A stretch of 64,000 nucleotides of DNA from Saccharomyces paradoxus (lineage: Eukaryota; Ascomycota; Saccharomycetes; Saccharomycetales; Saccharomycetaceae), in contig NC_047499.1 in the NCBI RefSeq assembly GCF_002079055.1, positions 372,001 to 436,000 on the forward strand, written 5' to 3'. The position numbers were made by a program, and so were the translations under genes. The notes beneath the pieces are model-generated. The model was not told the DNA's origin and searched no databases. It was given only the letters and a program-made list of their open reading frames with translations. Positions 20,555 to 31,328 of this stretch are shown piece by piece (position 1 is the first letter of the stretch; every line of letters starts with the position of its first letter).

Positions 20555-21950
20555 GCGACAACAGCATCAACATCAGCATCAGCATCAGCATCAGCATCAG
20601 CACCAGCACCAGCAGCACACGATATTACAAAATGTTTCGAACACTAGCAACATTGGGGGTGATTCGCTGGCGTCGCAACCTTACAACACTACTACTATTT
20701 CCTCCAACAAGGATGACGTTATGGTAAGCTCCGGAGCAAGAGAACTGCCCATGCCCTTACATCAGCAGCAGTATATATATCCTTACTACCAGTATCCAAA
20801 CAATAACGCTAACAACAATAATGCGGCTGCTGCTAACAATATGTCCGCGTCTCCGATCGTCCACAACAACAGTAACAACAGCAATATCTCTGCTTCTGAT
20901 TACACTACCGCAAACAATAGTACTAATAATAACAATAACAATAATAACAATAATATTCACCCAAACCAATTTGCTGCCACCACCAATATTAACACAAGCG
21001 CTGCAGCGGCTGCTTACTACGCCTTTCCCGCTGCTAATATGCCAATACCGCAACAGGACCAACAATATATGTTCAATCCTGCCTCTTATATAAGCCATTA
21101 CTATTCAGCTGTTAACAACAATAACAACGGCAATAACGCTCCTAACAACAGTAGTAACAATTCTTCTCATCCCGCCCCAGCACCAGCCCCAGCACCAGCC
21201 CCAGCTCATCACCATCACAGTAACACACACAACAATCTCAATAATGGTGGTGCTGTAAATACAAACAACGCTCCTCAGCACCATCCGACGATAATAACCG
21301 ATCAATTCCAGTTTCAACTACAACAAAATTCTTCTCCAAATTTGAATCTCAACATCAACCCGGCGCAACCTATGCATCTGCCTCCGGGTTGGAAAATAAA
21401 TACCATACCGCAGCCTCGTCCTACAGCCACACCTAACCACCCATCCGCACCGATTCCTCCTTCAAGCTCTGTGGCTCAGAACGCAATACCTGCTCCATCA
21501 TCTGACCATAAGTATATCCATCAATGTCAATTTTGTGAGAAATCATTTAAAAGGAAGTCGTGGTTGAAAAGACACTTATTGTCTCATTCCCAACAGAGGC
21601 ACTTTTTGTGTCCTTGGTGTTTGAGCAGGCAGAAAAGAAAGGATAATCTTTTACAGCATATGAAACTTAAGCATACAAACTACTTATTAGATGAACTTAA
21701 GAAAAACAACATCATCTTCAACTATAACAACTCCTCCTCCACTAATAGTAACAATGATAACAATAATAGTAACAATAGCGCTAGCGGCGGTGGCGGTGGC
21801 GATCCCGCGACAACAGTAGCAGCAGCTCCCGAAAATGAAGATGGAAACAGTTACGATGCAAACATCAAAACTTTAATCAATGATGGCGTACTGAACAAGG
21901 ACGACGTTAAGCGTGTTTTGAATAACCTTATTGTTAGCCACAACAAATAG
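20484..21950 (+). CDS. MOT3: Mot3, C2H2 zinc-finger transcription regulator with prion-like domain
   Basis: Nuclear repressor/activator that with Rox1 represses hypoxic and sterol genes; in S. cerevisiae it forms the [MOT3+] prion. The 488-residue protein starts with 17 consecutive Gln (residues 8-24), an alternating Gln-His tract, then long Asn-rich stretches (about 100-165, 210-265) and a Pro-Ala repeat near 231-241. Two C2H2 fingers lie at about 346-368 (CQFCEKSF...H) and 374-396 (CPWCLSRQ...H). A second Asn/Ser/Gly-rich tract (about 413-440) precedes the conserved end LNNLIVSHNK. Homopolymer lengths differ from S. cerevisiae. Confidence 0.96.
20505..20612 (+). repeat. CAA trinucleotide run and CAG-CAT hexamer repeats in MOT3
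   Basis: Sixteen CAA codons plus one CAG (20505-20555) encode 17 Gln. They are followed after a CGA codon by tandem CAT-CAG units encoding an alternating Gln-His tract up to about 20612. Such in-frame arrays change length by slippage, here altering the prion-forming domain. Confidence 0.9.
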
Positions 21951-22086
21951 ATAGACTTTATAGAAACACAAGATATCCTTTCCTACTCATTTAACTCTCG
22001 AGATAATAGTAATAATCACAAATCTAAAAAGTAATCTTACATATATATATATATATGACGTATGTATGTTCTGGCACAGGACTCGC

Positions 22087-22590
22087 TTACAACATTTCCC
22101 TGACAACAGCCTCGTGGGGAAAATCGTCATCTGTAGGATTTTTGATGATGTTTGTATTCTGAAACTCTTGATGCTTGGTATATGCCACTGCATAACTGAT
22201 TGACGATATCGTTAACCCGACAGCTACCACAATCAAACTCGTAGCCATCACTGCAATGGAAACGTATTGGATTATTGCCATTGCCAGATAGAAAATACAC
22301 CTCCATCCATTTGTTTCAAATTTCTTAATGAATTCAATAAAATTATCGCTAAGGGGACAAATCTTCAACAAAAATGGTATCTCAATGAATAGAATCACTA
22401 ATCCTTGGATTATACTAATGATACCAAAAGCTATCACTCCACTGACGTGGAACAGATTCGCTATCCCGAGGGCAATACACAAGATTATGTTGATATATCC
22501 AAACCATCTGCCATATACACTAAAGTTGAAACTTTTCAAATCCTTCACCATACCACTCACATTAATGAACTGTCCTAAACTTAAAGCCAT
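22087..22590 (-). CDS. TVP18: Tvp18, Golgi multi-span membrane protein
   Basis: Small integral membrane protein of late Golgi (Tlg2-containing) compartments, conserved in fungi; molecular function not well defined. The 167 residues equal the S. cerevisiae length. Four hydrophobic segments are visible at about 28-48, 53-72, 98-113 and 115-133, with a charged cytosolic tail ending DDDFPHEAVVREML. Divergent from ABF2 across 293 bp. Confidence 0.95.
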   Translation of the reverse strand: MALSLGQFINVSGMVKDLKSFNFSVYGRWFGYINIILCIALGIANLFHVSGVIAFGIISIIQGLVILFIEIPFLLKICPLSDNFIEFIKKFETNGWRCIFYLAMAIIQYVSIAVMATSLIVVAVGLTISSISYAVAYTKHQEFQNTNIIKNPTDDDFPHEAVVREML

Positions 22591-22883
22591 CTTATTAAAA
22601 CTGGTATATTTAGTTGTTGTTGCTGTTGATCTGGTGACCTACAATTCCACTTTACCAATAAGGGAATCCTGGATCTTTTCTTTACTGATATAGCACCTTT
22701 TTTCTTTTTTTCTTCTTACCTTTTTACGAGCCACAGACTTTTCTCCTTTACCCTACCATGCGTAGCCGTCTTTTTGTTGTTTTTTTTTGTGAAACAACAC
22801 AGCAAGAAAGGGATCCTCATCCAATCCAAGATAAACACGTAAATAGATTAACAAAGAAGCCAATCAATTACGACAACAAACAA

Positions 22884-23435
22884 ATGAACAGCTACAGCCT
22901 ATTAACCAGATCTTTCCACGAATCTTCTAAGCCACTTTTTAACATAGTTAGCACCCTGTTGAAGGCTTCCAAGAGAACGCAACTCAGAAATGAATTGATA
23001 AAACAGGGTCCTAAAAGGCCCACTTCTGCTTATTTTTTGTACTTGCAAGATCACAGAAGCCAATTCGTTAAGGAAAATCCAACCTTGCGCCCAGCTGAAA
23101 TTAGCAAGATTGCTGGTGAAAAATGGCAAAATTTGGAAGCTGACATAAAAGATAAATACATTTCTCAAAGAAAGAAGCTATATTCTGAATACCAAAAGGC
23201 CAAGAAGGAATTCGACGAAAAGCTTCCTCCAAAAAAACCAGCTGGTCCCTTCATCAAGTATGCCAACGAAGTTCGTACCCAAGTTTTTGCAGAACATCCT
23301 GACAAGTCTCAATTGGATTTGATGAAAATTATCGGAGATAAATGGCAATCCTTGGATCAAAAAATTAAGGATAAATACATACAAGAGTATAAAAAGGCTA
23401 TTCAGGAATATAATGCTCGTTTCCCTCTCAACTGA
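22884..23435 (+). CDS. ABF2: Mitochondrial HMG-box DNA-packaging protein Abf2
   Basis: Packages and helps maintain mitochondrial DNA in nucleoids (TFAM-related). The 183-residue protein starts MNSYSLLTRSFHESSKPL, a matrix presequence, followed by two HMG boxes: about 43-111 (PKRPTSAYFLYLQDHR...) and about 116-183 (PKKPAGPFIKYANEVR...). The frame runs 42 codons further upstream but this start matches the S. cerevisiae one. Many codons are yeast-preferred, which fits an abundant protein. I found no Puf3-type motif in its short 3' region, unlike three other mitochondrial genes in the window. Confidence 0.96.
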   Translation: MNSYSLLTRSFHESSKPLFNIVSTLLKASKRTQLRNELIKQGPKRPTSAYFLYLQDHRSQFVKENPTLRPAEISKIAGEKWQNLEADIKDKYISQRKKLYSEYQKAKKEFDEKLPPKKPAGPFIKYANEVRTQVFAEHPDKSQLDLMKIIGDKWQSLDQKIKDKYIQEYKKAIQEYNARFPLN

Positions 23436-23576
23436 GCCTGCTCCTCGCACAACGTTTTATGCCTTTATTCTTTCCGTTCCCACACAAACAAATAAATAAA
23501 TTTAACTTAACCAAGCAAGTGTGTAGTGTTTTATATCCTATATAAGTCTTCAAACTTTTTTTACCTCTGGTAACCC

Positions 23577-24182
23577 TTATTCACATACAATGCCAATGAA
23601 ACAAACCTGTAATAATTTTTCATAGTTCACCCATTGATGATACTTATTAAAATATGTAATCAAATCATCACTATTACGGTGTCTTAATAAGATGTCCGTG
23701 CCACCTGGATGGAACTTTAAATAACTGGAAATGTCATAGACCCTATTGTTTATAACGCACCATAACTCGTCCTCACCTTTACAATGCTTCTTTACAATTT
23801 CTCTGTTTATTCTTAAGGGTGGCATTATTTTATAAAGAGGGATCTTTTGGACAAGCAACTGGTTTTTCAGCTGAGAGGGTGAAAACTTGAAATTATCTTT
23901 TTGAAATACCGGATCATCCAGTAAATCCTGAATAAGTTGTAGCGAAACGAACTTTGTATAATAATTTGCTGGATTGGAGGTTAGAGAGTGCCAGTCCAGA
24001 GCGCTGTGTCCGGGATCTAGTCTTATTTTGGTCCTTACAAGAGGCTTTCTCGTTGATCTCGACATAGGCATATGCAGCGGTGATGATGTAGTGGGATGAG
24101 TAACGGTTAGTCGTTGAGGCGTAGCAAATCTGACATTTGGTTTTGAGTTTGCAACATCTCTGTCCATGCCGTCAGTCCCCAT
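23577..24182 (-). CDS. IRC21: Irc21, cytochrome b5-domain protein
   Basis: Putative cytochrome b5-type protein; in S. cerevisiae its loss raises spontaneous recombination foci, and the biochemical partner is not firmly known. Starting at MGTDGMDRDV gives 201 residues, the length I recall for S. cerevisiae. The C-terminal half carries a cytochrome b5 heme-binding domain (about 120-200): NNRVYDISSYLKFHPGGTDI supplies the first heme-ligand His in HPGG near residue 156, and a downstream His in NKYHQWV is a candidate second ligand. No membrane anchor is visible, so it may be soluble. The start is uncertain by a few codons. Confidence 0.9.
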   Translation of the reverse strand: MGTDGMDRDVANSKPNVRFATPQRLTVTHPTTSSPLHMPMSRSTRKPLVRTKIRLDPGHSALDWHSLTSNPANYYTKFVSLQLIQDLLDDPVFQKDNFKFSPSQLKNQLLVQKIPLYKIMPPLRINREIVKKHCKGEDELWCVINNRVYDISSYLKFHPGGTDILLRHRNSDDLITYFNKYHQWVNYEKLLQVCFIGIVCE

Positions 24183-24337
24183 ATCTGTGTGGTACAATCG
24201 GAGCACTTATTAATGCGTTATTATTCTGCTTACCCCTCCTTCGTGCTATACATAGTGAATGTAACTCTAACTCTATAAGGCATATAATTAAACCAAATGT
24301 AATATTATACGAAAAACATAATATTCGTTTATATAAA

Positions 24338-24775
24338 CTAATCAAAGAAGTCGTCGTCATCTTCGTCGTCATCTTTTTTGGCATTCTGCTTGTCAAATGA
24401 ATTCAAGTCCTCACTGAAATCTTTCCGTTCGAAGATGATCTTACTGTTACTCTGTGAATTTTGTTGCTTGGCGATACCGTTCAAGATTGAAACAATTTCA
24501 GCTTCAGTGATTTTATGCGTGACATTGTTTGTAGCAATCAGTTTCTTTAAATACGTCTCTACCGCTTGGGCCCTGTCTCTACGAACCAAGGCCACTCGAG
24601 ACAATCTTTCTAAAGCTTGTGGCTCCAAGAAATTTGCTATAGCTGCACCAACGGGAGCAGAATTTTCACCTCCACCATTATTAGCACCGCTATTTCTATC
24701 GCTATTAGCGCCCCCACCGTTGCTTTTCAACTGAGCCAATCTGGCTTCTCTAATAGCTTGTAACTCTGGATCCAT
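24338..24775 (-). CDS. SDD2: PDCD5-family protein (YMR074C/SDD2)
   Basis: Small protein of the PDCD5 / archaeal double-stranded DNA-binding family, cytosolic and nuclear in yeast; precise role unsettled. The 145-residue product starts MDPELQAIREARLAQLK, the family N-terminal helix, followed by a Gly/Asn linker (about 19-38) and the three-helix core (FLEPQALERLSRVALVRRDRA...). The C terminus is a strongly acidic DDDEDDDDFFD tail. The frame extends 29 codons upstream without support. Divergent from RCO1. Confidence 0.92.
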   Translation of the reverse strand: MDPELQAIREARLAQLKSNGGGANSDRNSGANNGGGENSAPVGAAIANFLEPQALERLSRVALVRRDRAQAVETYLKKLIATNNVTHKITEAEIVSILNGIAKQQNSQSNSKIIFERKDFSEDLNSFDKQNAKKDDDEDDDDFFD

Positions 24776-25280
24776 ATCTAAGCACACACTCCCTCCCGAA
24801 TTGTAATGCAGCCATCGAGAAGACTCTTCAACTTTTACTCTTGGTTCTTCTTGTAGAACCACAGGCAGTTTAAAAATTCTCGCTTACCCAGCGCAAAAAT
24901 TCTCATCTGTTTCTCGTCTGTTTCTCGTCCGAATAAGTTTCCCGTTTGTAGCTAGGATTTCACCTGCTCACCATAATAGGCAACTTTCTTCTTCCTCATG
25001 TAGGAGATTATACTATTACTCTCTGTTGCATAATTGTTTTTGAGCTTAGATACCATTTAGTAGATATATACATATATATCGTGTCAACCCAGAGGTGGTA
25101 GTTTTAGTAGCTCGCTGCAAGATCTGCCCCATTCCTTTGTAAAGAACGACGTACTCACTACGCGTTTGGACATTTGCAACAAGCACGAGAGGAAGGAAGA
25201 AGAATACCAAGCGTAAACAGGAGTAATCAGTATAGGAAAGTACAGAAAACACGTCCGATACCACTGCTAATATTAATACA
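24776..25280. other. SDD2-RCO1 divergent promoter region
   Basis: About 505 bp between divergent start codons, AT-rich near RCO1 with a TATATACATATATAT stretch around 25064-25079. No motif I would assign with confidence; no RNA gene or repeat seen. Confidence 0.45.
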
Positions 25281-27335
25281 ATGGAAACCAACAAGAAGGA
25301 TACTAGTAAGTCGCCCTCACACTCCAACGGCTCTTCTCCTTCATCATCTTCCCTCTCTTCATCTTCTTCCAAAGAGAAGAAACGTCCTAAGAGACTATCC
25401 TCTCAAAATGTAAATTACGATTTGAAGAAGAGGAAAATCATCACTTCTGAAGGCACAGAGAGACCATTCAAGAACGAGCACAACAGTCTTCCATTTGAAG
25501 ACAATATCATGGAAGAAGAACCTAAGGAACTTCTTGAAAAGGACTCCAAAGGTAATATCATAAAACTTAATGAACCATCCACCATCTCGGAGGATTCAAA
25601 GACATCTGTCACTGGATTACCGTTGAATAAAGGCCCTTCTGAAAAAATTAAGCGAGAGTCCCTTTGGAATTATAGGAAAAATTTGGGAGGCCAATCAAAC
25701 GGTTCAGAAATGACGCTAGTCCCCAGTAAAAGATTCACTCAGGTGTCTAAAAATTTTCAGGATTTGAACAGAAATGATTTGAAAACGTTTTTAACTGAAA
25801 ATGTGACGGAAGAGAGCAATATAAGGTCAACCATTGGTTGGAACAGCGATGTAATAAACAAGGCTCGTGACCATGATCCCGAGAACGACCGCGATAATAA
25901 AAAGCTATCAAACGTTAGGACGAAAATAATACTCTCAACAAATGCTACTTACGATTCAAAAAGTAAACTATTTGGGCAGAATTCTATCAAGTCGACCGCG
26001 AATGCAAGTGAAAAAATTTTCAAGGACAAAAACAATTCAACCATAGATTTTGAGAATGAAGACTTTTGTTCGGCTTGTAATCAGTCGGGTTCCTTTTTAT
26101 GCTGTGACACTTGCCCCAAATCCTTTCACTTTCTCTGCTTAGATCCACCAATTGATCCAAATCACTTACCTAAAGGTGATTGGCATTGTAATGAATGTAA
26201 GTTTAAAATCCTTATAAACAATTCAATGACGACTCTGAAAAAAAACGAATCCAACTTCATTAAACAAAACAACAACGTCAAGATCTTCGCTAAATTACTT
26301 TTTAATATCGATTCATATAATCCAAGACAGTTCCAGTTACCAAATTATATAAAAGAAACCTTCCCCGCCGTGAAAACGGGTTCTAGAGGCCAATACTCTG
26401 ATGAGAATGATAAAATTCCATTAACTGATAGACAATTGTTTAACACTTCATATGGCCAAAGCATAACAAAGTTAGACTCTTACAATCCGGATACACATAT
26501 AGATTCAGATTCAGGTAAGTTCTTAATATGTTACAAATGCAATCAAACAAGGCTAGGCTCATGGTCTCATCCAGAAAATTCAAGACTAATAATGACCTGT
26601 GATTATTGTCAGACTCCATGGCATTTGGATTGTGTACCGAGGGCTTCTTTCAAAAATTTGGGTTCAAAATGGAAATGTCCTCTACATTCTCCAACTAAAG
26701 TTTACAAAAAATCTCGCCACTGTCAAGAGGAGAATAATCTACTTTACAAGGTTTGGAAAAAACAACGCTTGGTAAACAAGAAAAACCAACTTTATTATGA
26801 ACCCTTACAAAAAATAGGCTACCAGAATAATGGTAACATTCAAATCATACCGACTACTAGTAATATGGATTGCGATTTCAATCAAGATTTCAAAATTACT
26901 CAAGTAGATGAAAATTCCATTAAATATGATTTTTTTGATAAAATATACAAATCGAAAATGGTCCAAAAAAGAAAACTGTTTAAATTTCAGGAAAGTTTAA
27001 TTGATAAGTTAATATCAAATGCCTCTCAAAATGGCAATAGCGAGGATAACATGGTCAAAGACGTAGCCTCATTAATATATTTCCAGATAAGTAGCCACGA
27101 TAAGAGCAGTGACAACAATGCTTCCAAAGGAAATAACTTAAGAAAATTATGGGATTTGAAAGAACTGTCCAATGTAGTCGTCCCAAATGAATTAGATTCT
27201 ATGCAATTCGATAACTTTTCTAACGATGAAGTAAAAAATCTATTATATTTAAAAAAAGTTATCGAGTCCAAACCAAAGGAGGAACTGTTGAAATTTTTGA
27301 ACTTAAAAAATCCTAAAAAAAATCGATCTGAATAG
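25281..27335 (+). CDS. RCO1: Rco1, PHD-finger subunit of the Rpd3S histone deacetylase complex
   Basis: Subunit of Rpd3S, which with Eaf3 recognises H3K36-methylated chromatin and suppresses cryptic transcription inside genes. The 684-residue protein matches the S. cerevisiae length. The N terminus is Ser/Lys-rich and disordered. PHD finger 1 is at about 260-308 (FCSACNQSGSFLCCDTCPKSFHFLCLDPP...WHCNECK). A second, atypical PHD-like cysteine/histidine cluster lies near 413-470 (LICYKCNQTRLG...CDYCQTPWHLDCVP...WKCPLH). The region between the two is the family's Sin3- and Eaf3-contacting part. Confidence 0.96.
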   Translation: METNKKDTSKSPSHSNGSSPSSSSLSSSSSKEKKRPKRLSSQNVNYDLKKRKIITSEGTERPFKNEHNSLPFEDNIMEEEPKELLEKDSKGNIIKLNEPSTISEDSKTSVTGLPLNKGPSEKIKRESLWNYRKNLGGQSNGSEMTLVPSKRFTQVSKNFQDLNRNDLKTFLTENVTEESNIRSTIGWNSDVINKARDHDPENDRDNKKLSNVRTKIILSTNATYDSKSKLFGQNSIKSTANASEKIFKDKNNSTIDFENEDFCSACNQSGSFLCCDTCPKSFHFLCLDPPIDPNHLPKGDWHCNECKFKILINNSMTTLKKNESNFIKQNNNVKIFAKLLFNIDSYNPRQFQLPNYIKETFPAVKTGSRGQYSDENDKIPLTDRQLFNTSYGQSITKLDSYNPDTHIDSDSGKFLICYKCNQTRLGSWSHPENSRLIMTCDYCQTPWHLDCVPRASFKNLGSKWKCPLHSPTKVYKKSRHCQEENNLLYKVWKKQRLVNKKNQLYYEPLQKIGYQNNGNIQIIPTTSNMDCDFNQDFKITQVDENSIKYDFFDKIYKSKMVQKRKLFKFQESLIDKLISNASQNGNSEDNMVKDVASLIYFQISSHDKSSDNNASKGNNLRKLWDLKELSNVVVPNELDSMQFDNFSNDEVKNLLYLKKVIESKPKEELLKFLNLKNPKKNRSE

Positions 27336-27491
27336 AAACGACGTACATACACAGGAATAAATCAGAAACACAGGTACCATTTCCTATATATATATACTCA
27401 TACATAGACATACGTATCGCATTTCAAAGTGAGAGCTATACCTATTTTCCTTTTTCCATCTACAACATAGCAACTAACTTTCTCCTCTCTC

Positions 27492-30400
27492 CTAAATCAT
27501 CTCGATATCATCTTCTTCTTCATCATCTTTGTAATCAACTTCTTTCCTAACCCTCAATTTCTTCATCACAACGTTCTCATGTCCTTTCCTGTTTCCATTT
27601 TTGTTGGGAGGTAAATAACTGTCATCGTCACTATCCAATTCTCCATCTTCATCACTTTCTTCATGGTGGGCCTGTGGTCTCACATGATGAACTCTCTTCT
27701 TCTTCTTTTGTGATTCATTGTTTTCGTGGGCTAATAACCTCTTTTGAAGCCTTTGCCTTTGAGTTTGTGATGTATGAAGGATCCGTCCTATTTTAGCTCT
27801 TATATTATTCTGTATTTTTTCAGTCACGCCCTCTGGTATGTATGTCTTGAAAGATAACTGCGCCTCCTGAACAGTTGCAAAAGGTTTAAACAAATCCGAT
27901 GGTAAGTTTAATTTACCTGGATATGCTGAATGTTGCCAATTTTTCTTTTCTTTCAAATTCAATAGAATCATTTGCGATAATTCTCCTATGATATACATTT
28001 TCTGACCGTAAGGTCCATGTTTCTTTGGCTTTTCTTCTTTTTGCAGTTCTTCCTCTTCATCGTTTTCAGCCTCAACTAGCTTATCTTGATAGTTTTTTAC
28101 CCTTTCTGATAAATAATAAAGCAAACTAAAGTTTTCTTGAGCAGCAATAGAATCAAAATAAAATAACAAATAATCAATTGCAGTAGTTAAAGCATTCAGA
28201 TATACATCTTCCTCAGAATCTAAACCTTCTACTATATCAGGATGGTGTGCAATCGCATGTATCAACCTTGGTAATGCTCTTTCGAATATCGTTCCCTTCT
28301 TAAATGATTTTAAGCCAAATGTAAAGTTTATCCATATCTTCGTTGTGGTTTTTAATTCGATATCTGGTTCATAGGCAGTAAAAAAGACTAATGGTAGAAA
28401 TTTGATGGAAATCAGTTCATTAGCCACATAATCCTTTAATTGCTCTAAGAAAGTTTTCCTTACTGGCAGCGATTCATCTTCTACCAGATTAATCAGTTTA
28501 ATAATATCCGAAGGTTTGATAAAGTTGTTCAAATTAGAAATCCTGGCCAACTTCAAGACCTGTATTCCTGCCACACACCTCAATTTTGTTTGATAATTAC
28601 TTGGGGTGGGATAAAACTCCTTATTAAATTCAGAAATTAGCTCACCCCCACTCGCAATCAAATAGAAGAATAATTTCATAGTTTTTTCGGTGAAACTTTC
28701 CGCCAATTCATCTCTGGGAACATCCGGGGCGATTGACCTTAATTTGTTAGTAAACAACTTTAAAGTGAATACTTTGTTACTTATTGCTGAGTATTTTGTC
28801 TCACTTAATAAGGAATCTTCTATCCAGTCAACTTCTTTTTTTGAATCACCAACGACTTGGTTCGATAATAAAACTTCTTTAATTAGGTATGATATGATAT
28901 CGGTGGAATCATCATTTAGGATATGAGGAAACTTTTTGAATATTTCCATGAGCACAATAATATGGGATGTAAAATATTTGTCTTTTTGCAAATCTAAGGG
29001 TAGGATACGTATTTTTATCTTTTTCAAAGTTTCTTCGGCCCTGGGTGATAAAGCAATAAGTTTTGTAGAGTATTTAGTTATTTCTGGTTTACCCTCAACC
29101 GCAAAATCGTATAATTTGGTGAAGAAAAACGTATCTTCAAAATCGACCTGATCCTTTAGGGTTTTGGAAGCCTTGTACAGTGTTTTTAAAGCTTCTTCTA
29201 ATGTCAAGTTATCATGGTTTTCTGCGTCTGGATCATCCAGGTTCTTGATGATGGCCTTTAGTGTTCTAATCTGATCTTTGAATAAAGTGGGATTGACTTT
29301 CGATATATCATCTAAGATTCTTCTTTTCATATCCAATTGCTTTGCATCAGAGTTATTGGACAAGTTCAATAAAACGTTGATGTTGGATACATTATAAATT
29401 ATTGGTGAAGCCCTGAAAAGCAAAATTTGTATTACCTTGGCGATATCACGTGGAATAATGGAAGCACCAGTAGATATATTATACTTCTTAAACAGTCCTG
29501 GTGTTTGTAACTTACCGACTAATTCATTGAAACAATTTTTTAAAGTGAGAAACGGAATATCGTTGGTGATACATGTGTTTAATAAATAGAAAATCCTTTC
29601 GTCGTTGAACTGTTTTATAGTTTCAAGGGCGTCTATTGCCTTCGTAGAGTCAGAAAGACCAGAAGCTAACCACTGAAGAGTTTGATTGTACTTGTTGATT
29701 ATCAGAGGACCCTGAGGCGAGTTCATACTTTCTTGATTGTTTAAAAATTTGCTAAATTCGATATATTTGGATATGGCAAAGGATATTTTGACTTGTCTTG
29801 CATTAAAAGCGAAGAATGAAGTAAATGCCTTTTTATCAAAATGTGACAAAACCGTCAGTAGCCTATGAACTCTTTTGTCGTTATCTGGTTCAAATGGTAG
29901 TAGATATTCAAAAATAACGTTGTCGACTTGCTCATTAATGTTTAAATCATTGATATAATAGAGATTGTATAAAGTAGTTGGTATGGTATCTATGATTTCC
30001 CAGATTTCTTTATTTTGGTAAGTTCTTTCGACCTCGTTCAATGAATTTGAGTAAAATTTTGCCATAGTGTTAATGCAGAGTTCTCTAACCTCCTTGTGTT
30101 TTTCTCGGGCCAAATGTAGTAAAGATGTATAAATGGCTTTATTGGTTATATTCTTCCAAATTTCATTAGTGGAGACCTTATTGAAGATCATAACGGAAGT
30201 CCTACGTACACGAGGATCAGAATCAATGAATGTTTTTGCCAGTGCTTGATTCAGTTCTTTGGATATGTCATCTCTTGTAGTAATAATCTCAGGAATTGAC
30301 TCTGTCCATTGCACTCTAACATCGGGACTAATATCAGCAATTTTGGAAATCCATGCCTTGAATGTATCGGAATGTGTAGAGACAAAATTCAAATCCGAAT

Positions 30401-31328
30401 ATGAGGTAAGTATTTGACCAATTAGTTTTGTAGCTTCTTTTCTGAATAGCTCGTTATCTGAAGATAATTCATGATATACAAATCCGATTACCGCGTTGAT
30501 CAATTCGGGGACCGTTTCCCAAAGCCTTAATATCAGTTTATGTAGTTTCACGATCGTAGTGAGTAGTCTGGAAGTATTATCATCATTAGTTACTTCATGA
30601 ATAATCTCTGAATAATATTTAGTTAAATGTCTACTCATTCTATTGGAATAAGCATCACATAAAATTAGGCTAGCTTCGTAGCCACAGTCAGAAGTAACAT
30701 TCAAACCTTCAGGAATTTCATTTGGGTTATAGGTCAAAAACTTATTGAAGATCAATCTTAGTACTTCTAATGGAACAGAATCGAACTCAGAGATGACTTC
30801 GCCGAGTATACCGCCTATTACATTGAAGAGCCTTGCAGGGAAGCTCTTATTAGGATCGTAAAAAATATGAAACAGCTCGATAAGCAAATTGTTTGAACTA
30901 GGTAAATCGGCTAATAATACAATTGATCTGTATTCTAGTAGCTTAGTGATCAAATAAGTCTGTTGAATATGATAGCCGTTTTCTTGATCACCCAATTGTT
31001 CGAATTGTGAGAGTACAAGCTTGAAAATGTCTGTTAGCTGAGCATCCGTATAAGGCGCATCTGGGGCATATAACCTCAGGATATCGCTAAGGCAACAAGC
31101 AGTAAAGGCGCGGATCCCCACGTCTTTATGTTTTAATAATTTTCTGCTAACTAGGGCGTCTCTATATTTATCCAACCCCGTTAAATCTGTATTGTCCTGA
31201 TCCAAAGAAGCCAATTCCTCATGCAAAGCTTTCAAACGATCTAATAGCTCGTTTGTTGATATCAGCTGATCGGAAGTAGATATTATAGGTGAGTTAAACT
31301 TCAGTTTAGCCACTGCGCCTTTAGCCAT
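27492..31328 (-). CDS. PDS5: Cohesin-associated HEAT-repeat protein Pds5
   Basis: Regulator of sister chromatid cohesion, binding cohesin through Scc1 and helping both maintenance and release. The 1278-residue protein (1277 in S. cerevisiae, from memory) starts MAKGAVAKLKF; the frame is open 46 codons further upstream, but that stretch is promoter or leader. Most of the protein is HEAT repeats (about 20-1100). The tail is highly charged with KKKKR-type and acidic runs, ending DDEEEDDIEMI. An MBF-type ACGCGT element 166 bp upstream fits G1/S expression. Confidence 0.96.
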   Translation of the reverse strand: MAKGAVAKLKFNSPIISTSDQLISTNELLDRLKALHEELASLDQDNTDLTGLDKYRDALVSRKLLKHKDVGIRAFTACCLSDILRLYAPDAPYTDAQLTDIFKLVLSQFEQLGDQENGYHIQQTYLITKLLEYRSIVLLADLPSSNNLLIELFHIFYDPNKSFPARLFNVIGGILGEVISEFDSVPLEVLRLIFNKFLTYNPNEIPEGLNVTSDCGYEASLILCDAYSNRMSRHLTKYYSEIIHEVTNDDNTSRLLTTIVKLHKLILRLWETVPELINAVIGFVYHELSSDNELFRKEATKLIGQILTSYSDLNFVSTHSDTFKAWISKIADISPDVRVQWTESIPEIITTRDDISKELNQALAKTFIDSDPRVRRTSVMIFNKVSTNEIWKNITNKAIYTSLLHLAREKHKEVRELCINTMAKFYSNSLNEVERTYQNKEIWEIIDTIPTTLYNLYYINDLNINEQVDNVIFEYLLPFEPDNDKRVHRLLTVLSHFDKKAFTSFFAFNARQVKISFAISKYIEFSKFLNNQESMNSPQGPLIINKYNQTLQWLASGLSDSTKAIDALETIKQFNDERIFYLLNTCITNDIPFLTLKNCFNELVGKLQTPGLFKKYNISTGASIIPRDIAKVIQILLFRASPIIYNVSNINVLLNLSNNSDAKQLDMKRRILDDISKVNPTLFKDQIRTLKAIIKNLDDPDAENHDNLTLEEALKTLYKASKTLKDQVDFEDTFFFTKLYDFAVEGKPEITKYSTKLIALSPRAEETLKKIKIRILPLDLQKDKYFTSHIIVLMEIFKKFPHILNDDSTDIISYLIKEVLLSNQVVGDSKKEVDWIEDSLLSETKYSAISNKVFTLKLFTNKLRSIAPDVPRDELAESFTEKTMKLFFYLIASGGELISEFNKEFYPTPSNYQTKLRCVAGIQVLKLARISNLNNFIKPSDIIKLINLVEDESLPVRKTFLEQLKDYVANELISIKFLPLVFFTAYEPDIELKTTTKIWINFTFGLKSFKKGTIFERALPRLIHAIAHHPDIVEGLDSEEDVYLNALTTAIDYLLFYFDSIAAQENFSLLYYLSERVKNYQDKLVEAENDEEEELQKEEKPKKHGPYGQKMYIIGELSQMILLNLKEKKNWQHSAYPGKLNLPSDLFKPFATVQEAQLSFKTYIPEGVTEKIQNNIRAKIGRILHTSQTQRQRLQKRLLAHENNESQKKKKRVHHVRPQAHHEESDEDGELDSDDDSYLPPNKNGNRKGHENVVMKKLRVRKEVDYKDDEEEDDIEMI

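Noticed and set aside
20271-20618. Minus-strand frame with long Leu runs opposite the MOT3 repeat
   Set aside because: It is the complement of the CAA/CAG/CAT repeats and has no independent features.
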